Positions 7,125-12,506 of a DNA stretch of 14,236 bases are shown here, piece by piece. Both the position numbers and the translations under genes were made by a program. Source of the DNA: JASFEQ01 sp050122535 (GTDB lineage Bacteria; Desulfobacterota; DSM-4660; Desulfatiglandales; HGW-15); NCBI GenBank assembly GCA_050122535.1, contig JASFIT010000075.1, positions 1 to 14,236 of the forward strand. The letters are read 5' to 3'. How positions within the stretch are numbered: position 1 is the stretch's first letter; each line of letters begins with the position of its first letter. The notes under the pieces were generated by a model. That model was not told the DNA's origin and ran no database searches. It saw only the letters and a program-made list of their open reading frames with translations.

Positions 7125-7136
7125 AGGAGAGTCAGA

Positions 7137-7394
7137 ATGGCAAAAAAGGACGAAGATAAAGAACTGGTAGCTTCTTTCAGTTCAAGCACTGTTTCGGATG
7201 TGGAGTATGATATCATCAAGGAATTACATACCCTTACAGATGGCATAGAAAAATCCCTTGATGAATCTGATACGGATGGTGTAAGAGACAAGCTTCCCTA
7301 TCTACGACATCTTATTAATGATATAGAAGAAGTCCTCTCAGGGGATTTTGAAAATCTAAGATACAGGAGATTTATCACCAAAAAGACGCTCTAG
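7137..7394 (+). CDS. 85-aa acidic helical protein, unknown function
   Basis: Not recognised. The protein starts MAKKDEDKELVASFSSS, then has a mostly helical, acidic region: DVEYDIIKELHTLTDGIEKS, DGVRDKLPYLRHLINDIEEV, and a basic end YRRFITKKTL. No signal peptide, cysteine pair or membrane segment is seen. AAGGAG stands 7 bases before the ATG, so translation is well supported. It lies 65 bp after the membrane protein gene and 69 bp before the likely start of the PilZ gene, so the three probably form one transcript. A small adaptor role is possible but only a guess from size and context. Confidence 0.7.
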   Translation: MAKKDEDKELVASFSSSTVSDVEYDIIKELHTLTDGIEKSLDESDTDGVRDKLPYLRHLINDIEEVLSGDFENLRYRRFITKKTL

Positions 7395-7463
7395 CGTTGA
7401 AGATGCAGAATGCTGATGCAACAAGCTTCAGCAGGTCCTTGGTGGTTTTCAGGAGGCTCAAAA

Positions 7464-7835
7464 TTGGCGGACGGTATTGAGAAACGGAGACATCCCAGAA
7501 TCCCTGTGAGATGGCCTATTACAATTATTACTGAGAAGGGAACCATAGAGGGAGAATCCAGAAATATCACGGTCGCCGGCGTATTTATCCACTGCCGGGA
7601 AGAACTCCACGAGAATGAAGTGCATCAGATAATTATAAAGATACCGAAACAGGAGGCCATCCTGGTCAAGGGGCGGGTGGTTTGGTCCAATTTCGATAGC
7701 ATGGAGGAAACGAGCAGTTACCGTGGAATGGGGTTTTCCTTCATAAAGATCTCTGACGACGACCGGGTGGTTCTTGCCGAAGTAATCTCTCGCCATGCCA
7801 AATCCCCAAAAAAGAGCGAACCCCAAGAAGAATAG
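7464..7835 (+). CDS. PilZ domain protein (123 aa, TTG start preferred)
   Basis: PilZ domains bind cyclic di-GMP and pass the signal to partner proteins. The first motif is R8-R-H-P-R12 (RxxxR) in IEKRRHPRIPV. The second is N34-I-T-V-A-G39, an N-x-T-x-x-G version of the usual D/N-x-S-x-x-G. The strands that follow (QIIIKIPK, ILVKGRVVW) and GMGFSFIKIS complete the beta-barrel. The frame is open back to an ATG at 7410, but that ATG has only a weak binding site. TTG at 7464 has a perfect AGGAGG seven bases before it and gives the short N-terminus typical of single-domain PilZ proteins. The C-terminal tail is charged. The protein is predicted cytoplasmic, third in the cluster. Confidence 0.85.
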   Translation: MADGIEKRRHPRIPVRWPITIITEKGTIEGESRNITVAGVFIHCREELHENEVHQIIIKIPKQEAILVKGRVVWSNFDSMEETSSYRGMGFSFIKISDDDRVVLAEVISRHAKSPKKSEPQEE

Positions 7836-7952
7836 AAGATAAGCCCCTCCCAAACATCCTCTCAAAGTAAGGCATTTCGAATGGAAAAATAAGGGATTTC
7901 CTGATTGAAATCATCTGAAAAGATCATGTACAATGCTTTCCTTCTTTAGGAG

Positions 7953-7990
7953 TCCTCCCAGGTCTGTTCGGATCGTTTTACCAGGGAGGA
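7953..7990 (+). promoter_or_regulatory. 11-bp-stem hairpin after the first PilZ gene
   Basis: TCCTCCCAGGT (7953-7963) pairs with ACCAGGGAGGA (7980-7990) with a single mismatch and a 16-nt loop. TGGGGG, not a T-run, follows, so it is not a classical terminator. It could stabilise the 3' end of the upstream transcript. Confidence 0.45.
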
Positions 7991-8041
7991 TGGGGGTTAG
8001 AGGGTTGTCTTAAGTGTGTAAAGTTCTACCAATGTGTGGAA

Positions 8042-8060
8042 CTGGATTTCTTAAATCCAG
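8042..8060. promoter_or_regulatory. perfect 8-3-8 palindrome, candidate activator site
   Basis: CTGGATTT-CTT-AAATCCAG is a perfect inverted repeat. Its centre is about 120 bases before the start point predicted from the sigma-54-like promoter at 8148-8163, a usual distance for an enhancer-binding protein site. Confidence 0.4.
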
Positions 8061-8147
8061 GTATTCACCTTCATATCTTTGTGTTGAGCTCACCTTGGGA
8101 ACGCTCCAAGTCCTCTAAATCTAGAGAAATTTTCCGCCAACCTGAAT

Positions 8148-8163
8148 TGGTATCTTTTTTGCT
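8148..8163 (+). promoter_or_regulatory. candidate sigma-54 promoter before the second PilZ gene
   Basis: TGGTATCTTTTTTGCT has the invariant GG (8149-8150) and GC (8161-8162) with exactly 10 bases between, and agrees with TGGYAY...TTGCW elsewhere except for one base. The start point would fall near 8174, about 49 bases before the coding region. Confidence 0.4.
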
Positions 8164-8222
8164 TTTCTAGGGCAAATTCGCCTTGGGAATATTGGAGGAT
8201 CGAGGGGGCAATTTAGAACGAT

Positions 8223-8684
8223 ATGATCTCACTCAAGAAATCCCGCTACAAGGGAAGGGTCATCGTGGGTCCTACCCATCACCTGCTAAGGGCAAACCGA
8301 ACCAAACGCCATGTGAGGCTAGGGGAGAGGAGGAGATTTAGACGATTTCAGGTGCCACAGAATGCGTTTGCTCTCCTTAAAGGTCCTGACGGCAGACTGG
8401 GCCAAATCATAGATATCAGCAAGGGTGGCTTGGCATTTCGTTATGTGGGCAATGGCGGGCAACCCAGAAGATCATTGCAGCTGGATATATTCTTGGCCAA
8501 TAGTGGTTTCCATTTGGAAAAGGTGTCTTTTAGAACGGTTTCGGATTTTGAGGTCAGCAAGCATGGCCTGGCCAATTCTGTGATCATGAGAAGGCGTTGC
8601 GTAGAATTTGATGAACTCAATCGAGACCACGTTTCGCGACTGGAATATTTTATAGAAAATTACGCTTTAGGTGCAGTCTCCTGA
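8223..8684 (+). CDS. PilZ domain protein (153 aa)
   Basis: The first c-di-GMP motif is R37-R-F-R-R41 within ERRRFRRFQVP. The second is D64-I-S66-K-G-G69 in QIIDISKGGLAF, both canonical. The first 35 residues are strongly basic (ISLKKSRYKGRV, LLRANRTKRHVRLGE) and unlike the other two PilZ proteins in the window, which could mean contact with nucleic acid or phospholipid. The C-terminal half (VSFRTVSDFEV, RRRCVEFDELNRDHVSRLEYFI) matches the end of the barrel plus the closing helix. No convincing binding site stands before the ATG; GAGGGGG lies 14 bases away. A later start would only shorten the basic tail. It is followed closely by a third PilZ gene. Confidence 0.85.
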   Translation: MISLKKSRYKGRVIVGPTHHLLRANRTKRHVRLGERRRFRRFQVPQNAFALLKGPDGRLGQIIDISKGGLAFRYVGNGGQPRRSLQLDIFLANSGFHLEKVSFRTVSDFEVSKHGLANSVIMRRRCVEFDELNRDHVSRLEYFIENYALGAVS

Positions 8685-8751
8685 GACGTTTTGGTTCTCG
8701 GAAGCAAGTCCAATAAAAGAAGACAGATGCTCTCTATTAAAAGATAAAGTT

Positions 8752-9174
8752 ATGGCGATTTCAGACAAAAGAAATGATGAGCCCAACATTACCGCTCGGC
8801 TGATTGAATTGATCATGAAGCTGTCTGAAGATGAGCAGCGCGCCCTGCTGAATGAGCTTGAAACGACCCACTTTCTCAAGAAGAGGAAGCACGATAGAAA
8901 ACCTTACTTCTCCGTCGTTGATTATGCCAGTCAAGGAGGGGCCTATACGGATTTCATTCAGAACATAAGCGCTGGGGGCCTATTTATTGGGACCGACGCA
9001 CCATTCCGTGTGGGACAACAGCTCTCATTAGGTTTCCCATTGCCCATATCCCACAAACATATCATAATTGGCGGTGAAATTGTCTGGGTGAGTCCGAAGG
9101 GAATTGGCGTGAAGTTCAACTTGGCGGACCGCGAACTTGAGGCCAGGATCATTAGCCTTGTGGATATGATCTAA
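8752..9174 (+). CDS. PilZ domain protein (140 aa; frame opens at a GTG at 8671)
   Basis: R45-K-H-D-R49 (KRKHDRKPYF) and N71-I-S73-A-G-G76 (IQNISAGGLFI) are the c-di-GMP binding motifs. IIIGGEIVWVSPKGIGVKF is the usual end of the barrel. Before the domain is a helical segment ITARLIELIMKLSEDEQRAL, an arrangement common in deltaproteobacterial PilZ proteins. The start is uncertain: ATG at 8752 gives a natural N-terminus with a weak AGATAAAG before it. The GTG at 8671 would add 27 residues and overlap the previous gene by 14 bases, but has no binding site. The gene shares a transcript with the PilZ gene before it. No output domain is attached, so it must act through a partner. Confidence 0.85.
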   Translation: MAISDKRNDEPNITARLIELIMKLSEDEQRALLNELETTHFLKKRKHDRKPYFSVVDYASQGGAYTDFIQNISAGGLFIGTDAPFRVGQQLSLGFPLPISHKHIIIGGEIVWVSPKGIGVKFNLADRELEARIISLVDMI

Positions 9175-9257
9175 CAAGTTAGATACAGTACAAAATTCAG
9201 GGCCAAAGGGCCCGGGCTTGGGTTAGCTCTGGAAAAGCATTGTTTTCAGATTTTTCA

Positions 9258-9302
9258 AGTGACTAAAGTGAGCTAAAATGACTAAAGTGCCTAAAGTAAA
9301 GG
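9258..9302 (+). repeat. degenerate tandem repeat, GTGACTAAA-like unit
   Basis: About five imperfect copies run in a row: AAGTGACTAAAGTGAGCTAA, then AATGACTAAAGTGCC and TAAAGTAAAGG. Similar units appear near 3295-3315 (as CACTTTAGT) and 12325-12345 (AGTGAGCCAAAGTGACTG). Confidence 0.6.
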
Positions 9303-9303
9303 A

Positions 9304-9340
9304 GTGCGCTTACAGCGCACCTTTCATTTGTGACGCAAAT
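9304..9340 (+). promoter_or_regulatory. two adjacent perfect small hairpins
   Basis: GTGCGC-TTACA-GCGCAC (9304-9320) is followed after 5 bases by ATTTG-TGACG-CAAAT (9326-9340). Neither is followed by a T-run. Function is unknown. Confidence 0.4.
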
Positions 9341-9565
9341 CATACCATTGGAGGTTCTCTAACCGCGTTACCCCACCGCCTTAAAGATCGATTTTCTCCG
9401 ACTTGAAAATCTTTTGATATTCACTTAATTTATAACATTCACCTGCGCGCTCCAACCTCTTTGTTCACACGATATTCCCTTGAGCACACAAGTGGTCTTG
9501 AATAGCTTTTCCGACGACATTACTCCGCATAAAGAATAAGAAGCACAATCTCTGAAGAGGGTCTG

Positions 9566-10078
9566 ATGAAGACGATTCGTGAAACCGAAAGTCAAGTGGT
9601 AGAGTGGAAAGGCAGATGGGAATACGAACTGCGCTCAAATGAGGACATCATTGGACTGCTCCATTTTAAAGAGAACCAGGTGACGAGAGCTGTGGCCGAG
9701 TCTGCAGAGGGCTCCTGGAGGTTTAGAAAAAAGTGGTTCCCCTTTGATAAAGTGATCCTTTTTGAGGGCGAAACGGATACAGAGGTGGGTGTGCTCAGGA
9801 CAAAACTGGCAGGAGACAAGAGTTCGCTGGAATTCCCGGATGGGCACCTATTCTACTGGAAGCCCACGAATGTCTGGCGAAACAAGTGCAACTTCACGGA
9901 CGCATTCGGAGAACCCCTCCTTCATTTCAAACGGAACTCCAGTCCAATCAGTGTCCTCGCAGCTCCCAAAGGACTTTCAACCGGCAAGGTGGAGATTACG
10001 CGATTTGGCCTTTACATGTACGAGCTCCCCTTGTTACTCCTTTTGGGTTGTTATCTCATGGTCATAGACTCCATATGA
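9566..10078 (+). CDS. 170-aa protein, unknown function, C-terminal membrane segment
   Basis: Not recognised with confidence. The N-terminal about 125 residues are rich in beta-strand patterns with repeated glycine turns: NEDIIGLLHFKE, GSWRFRKKWFPFDKVILFEG, EVGVLRTKLAG, GHLFYWKPTNVWRNKCNF, FGEPLLHFKRN. This layout, a beta-barrel of W/F-rich strands ending in one hydrophobic helix (ELPLLLLLGCYLMVIDSI, 153-170), recalls the tubby C-terminal/LURP/scramblase-like fold, but that is a visual guess. The hydrophobic helix ends the protein, so it would be tail-anchored. GAGGG stands 5 bases before the ATG. It lies alone between a 391-bp spacer and a converging ABC gene, and its stop codon is the first arm of a palindromic element. 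Confidence 0.7.
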   Translation: MKTIRETESQVVEWKGRWEYELRSNEDIIGLLHFKENQVTRAVAESAEGSWRFRKKWFPFDKVILFEGETDTEVGVLRTKLAGDKSSLEFPDGHLFYWKPTNVWRNKCNFTDAFGEPLLHFKRNSSPISVLAAPKGLSTGKVEITRFGLYMYELPLLLLLGCYLMVIDSI

Positions 10079-10201
10079 GGCTGATGGAAAACGTCCATAT
10101 GCAAGACTTCCGAAATCCCGAGGAATGAGGCGTACAGAGAAGTACGCCGCAGTGACGAGGGATGAGGGTAACGCAGCAGATGGGCGTTTTCCATCAGCCT
10201 C
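10077..10201. repeat. nested palindromic element between convergent genes
   Basis: The 22-base arms (10077-10098, GAGGCTGATGGAAAACG then TCCAT; and 10180-10201) are reverse complements with a single mismatch that is a G-T pair in RNA. Inside lie ATCCC/GGGAT (10115-10119 and 10159-10163) and a perfect hairpin GGCGTAC-AGAGAA-GTACGCC (10129-10148). CGAGGAATGAGG at 10119 recurs as CGAGGGATGAGG at 10156. The arms end inside the stop codons of both flanking genes. It may act as a two-way terminator, but it has no T-run at the outer ends; it could also be a small mobile or REP-like repeat. Confidence 0.75.
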
Positions 10202-12309
10202 TACACTTCTCGGAATCTATTCAACTTATAATATATCCCACCCTGGGCCATCAGTTCTTCATGGGTGCCCTGCTCGCGAATACGGCCATGGTGCATGACC
10301 AGTATGCGATCCGCTTTCCGGATGGTGGATAACCTGTGGGCCACAACAAGGGTGGTCCGCGTCTCCGTTATCCTGGAAATGGCTTCCTGGATCAGTCGTT
10401 CGGTTTCAGGGTCAACGCTCGAGGTGGCCTCATCAAGGATGAGCACCTTGGGGCCATATGCGAGGGACCTTCCGAAGGAGAGCAATTGGCGTTCACCGGC
10501 CGAGAGGGTTGACCCTCCTTCACTAATCTCCTGATCCAGACCATTGGGCAGTCTTTGGATAAACCGGTCTGCGTTGGCCTGTGTCAAAGCCCGTTCCATG
10601 ACCTCCCTGCTCACCTCATTTCGCCCTAAAGAGATATTTTCCTTAAGGCTACCTGCGAAAATAAATACATCCTGCATGACCAGGCCGATCTGGGAGCGAA
10701 GCTCTCTTTTTGCCCATTTCCGGATATCAACACCATCCAGATAGATGGCTCCTTTGCCCGGATCATAAAACCTCTCTATAAGGTTAACCACCGTGGTTTT
10801 CCCTGCTCCAGTGGCACCCACAATGGCTACCATCTCGCCAGGTTTCACCTCGAATGAGACATCATGCAAAACTGGATACTCTTTTTGATAGGCGAAAGAG
10901 ACTTCCTTGAACTCCAAGTGCCCTTTCACGGTGGGAAGGCTTACAGGGTGTTCGGGCTCTGGTATCTCCTCTCTATGATCCATGAACTCGAGTATGCGTT
11001 CTGTGGAAGCCATGGCCGATTGCATGATATTGTACTTCTCCGAAATGTCCCGAATGGGCTTAAAAAACATCTGGATATAACTGATGAAAGCCACCAGAGA
11101 GCCAAGCGTCAGCTGCTCTCCGATAACCTTCCCACCACCATGCCATATGATCAGGGCAACGGCAAAAGCTGAAAAGAGCTCCATGATGGGCATAAAAACC
11201 GCGAATACCCGTATCTGTTTCATGCCCGCCAGGTAGTTCTCATGATTGATCCGGGCAAAACTCCGGATTTGGGAATTTTCCCGGGCAAAAAGCTGGATAA
11301 TCTTCATGCCAGCCAGCCGCTCCTGCATGAACGCATTCATCTTCGCCACCTTTGCCCGGAGTTCCCTGAAGGCCTCACGTGCCAGACGGCTAAACAGGAG
11401 CGTAAGCCCAAAGATGACGGGAAGGATGACAAAGCTTACCAGAGCGAGTCGCCAGTTGAGATAGAGAAGGACCGCCAGAATGCCCACCAGAATAAAGATG
11501 TCCTTGAACACGGTAATGACGACCGACTTGAACATCTCATTGAGGTTTTCAACATCATTGGTCACCCTTGTGACCAGCCGTCCTACGGGGTGGCGATCGA
11601 AGAAGCTCACTGCCTGAGACTGGATTCGTCGGAACAACTGAAGACGAATATCCTGCATGATATTCTGGCCCGTGAATTCCAGGACATAATACTCTCCGTA
11701 ACCCAATGCAAAGGCAAGCAGCAGAACCCCGAGAAGGATCACCCCCAAGAGTGCTACACCTCTCAAGTCTTTCTCTCGAATGCTCAGAATTTCCCCCCGG
11801 CTCATGCTATTCACCGCTTCCAGGGGGACGACAACAGAGCCATCCCTCATCCTGAGAAGCGCATCTCCCTGTTTCACAAGCTTAGCAGGATCTATCTGTT
11901 CGGGGTCGATCTTGTAGTACCGATCCGCTGAAATGATACCCCTGCTTCTGAGTTTATGAAGAACCGCTGGATCTATTTTCTTTATATCTGTGTGCGAGAC
12001 GAGGCCATGTGACCTGTCTTCACTCCTTTCTAATTTGAGACCACGCGTTCTCATGAAATCACGTTGATCAGCCCTCCCCATGGCAGAAAGGTGGACCGTG
12101 TACCAGGATGAAAGAATATACCTATCGATGGCGATCTTCGAGACATAGGGTAGGGCCAGATTCAGCACTGTGATGAGAATGCTCAGGGAGAGGCCCAGAG
12201 AAATCACCTTTTTGTATGGAAGGGCATAACGGGCCAGCCTCCTCAAGAGCCGCACATTATAGGGCTTGCCCAAGGGCCCTTCTTCCATATATCCGTAATC
12301 ACCCCACAT
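10201..12309 (-). CDS. heterodimeric ABC exporter, catalytic half (YheH/BmrD-like)
   Basis: A 702-aa half-transporter: membrane domain (about 30-440) then ATPase domain. Walker A is GATGAGKT at 498-505, Q-loop Q546, signature LSAGE at 602-606, Walker B VLILDE at 622-627 with catalytic E627, and H-loop H658. The signature differs from LSGGQ; with the partner gene's LDD this marks the YheH/BmrD side of a heterodimer. Between the first membrane helix (about 35-60) and the second (about 184-205) is a hydrophilic insertion of roughly 115 residues, expected outside the cytoplasm; it explains the extra length over the usual 580-600. GGAGAG stands before the ATG. The substrate is unknown; the family exports drugs, lipids or peptides. 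It lies 197 bp downstream of its partner and ends at the palindromic element. Confidence 0.93.
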   Translation of the reverse strand: MWGDYGYMEEGPLGKPYNVRLLRRLARYALPYKKVISLGLSLSILITVLNLALPYVSKIAIDRYILSSWYTVHLSAMGRADQRDFMRTRGLKLERSEDRSHGLVSHTDIKKIDPAVLHKLRSRGIISADRYYKIDPEQIDPAKLVKQGDALLRMRDGSVVVPLEAVNSMSRGEILSIREKDLRGVALLGVILLGVLLLAFALGYGEYYVLEFTGQNIMQDIRLQLFRRIQSQAVSFFDRHPVGRLVTRVTNDVENLNEMFKSVVITVFKDIFILVGILAVLLYLNWRLALVSFVILPVIFGLTLLFSRLAREAFRELRAKVAKMNAFMQERLAGMKIIQLFARENSQIRSFARINHENYLAGMKQIRVFAVFMPIMELFSAFAVALIIWHGGGKVIGEQLTLGSLVAFISYIQMFFKPIRDISEKYNIMQSAMASTERILEFMDHREEIPEPEHPVSLPTVKGHLEFKEVSFAYQKEYPVLHDVSFEVKPGEMVAIVGATGAGKTTVVNLIERFYDPGKGAIYLDGVDIRKWAKRELRSQIGLVMQDVFIFAGSLKENISLGRNEVSREVMERALTQANADRFIQRLPNGLDQEISEGGSTLSAGERQLLSFGRSLAYGPKVLILDEATSSVDPETERLIQEAISRITETRTTLVVAHRLSTIRKADRILVMHHGRIREQGTHEELMAQGGIYYKLNRFREV

Positions 12310-12506
12310 GAGTAACTCTCCAAGTGAGCCAAAGTGACTGAATGTAATAATGAAGAACCTTAAAGTTAGATGACCGATCCCTAGTGGTGCATACTGCCTA
12401 CTGCTTACTTCTACACTTGACTCCTCGCGTCAGGGACGATGGAACGGTTATACAAACTTCCGTTCCCCCGTACCCCCGTTCCTCCATTCCGTGCCGCGGA
12501 GCGAAG
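12310..12506. repeat. spacer between the ABC genes with degenerate repeats
   Basis: On the plus strand AAGTGAGCCAAAGTGACTG lies at about 12324, GCATACTGCCTACTGCTTAC at about 12389, and TTCCGTTCCCCCGTACCCCC (12458) continues into GTTCCTCCATTCC. A hairpin GGAACGG-12 nt-CCGTTCC lies at 12441-12466. Genes for the two halves of such exporters usually touch or overlap, so this insertion of repeat DNA is unusual. Confidence 0.55.

Larger units (their letters stand above)
7836..8222. other. 387-bp regulatory spacer between PilZ genes
   Basis: No coding region is supported. It holds, in order: a hairpin GATTTC-6 nt-GAAATC (7895-7912); a long hairpin (7953-7990); a perfect palindrome (8042-8060); CTCTA-AATC-TAGAG at about 8114-8127; and a sigma-54-like promoter (8148-8163). 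None of the known c-di-GMP riboswitch cores was recognised. Confidence 0.5.
9175..9565. other. 391-bp spacer with a repeat tract and small hairpins
   Basis: No gene is supported. GGGCC-AAAG-GGCCC lies at 9200-9213, a repeat tract at 9258-9302, and two adjacent hairpins at 9304-9340. The part at 9400-9450 is AT-rich and has TTGAAA (9403-9408) with a poor -10 partner, so the promoter of the next gene cannot be placed firmly. Confidence 0.5.

Noticed and set aside
9200..9213. GGGCC-AAAG-GGCCC as a terminator for the third PilZ gene
   Set aside because: No T-run follows the stem, so it is only listed as a hairpin within the spacer.
9320..9360. GTGACGCAAAT resembling part of a c-di-GMP-I riboswitch core
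   Set aside because: The other conserved parts (GGCAAACC-like stem and tetraloop receptor) are not there, and the bases form a simple hairpin.
11242..11931. 229-codon open frame on the plus strand
   Set aside because: It lies fully opposite the ABC exporter half, and its translation has no domain pattern and no binding site. It is a mirror frame of a real gene.
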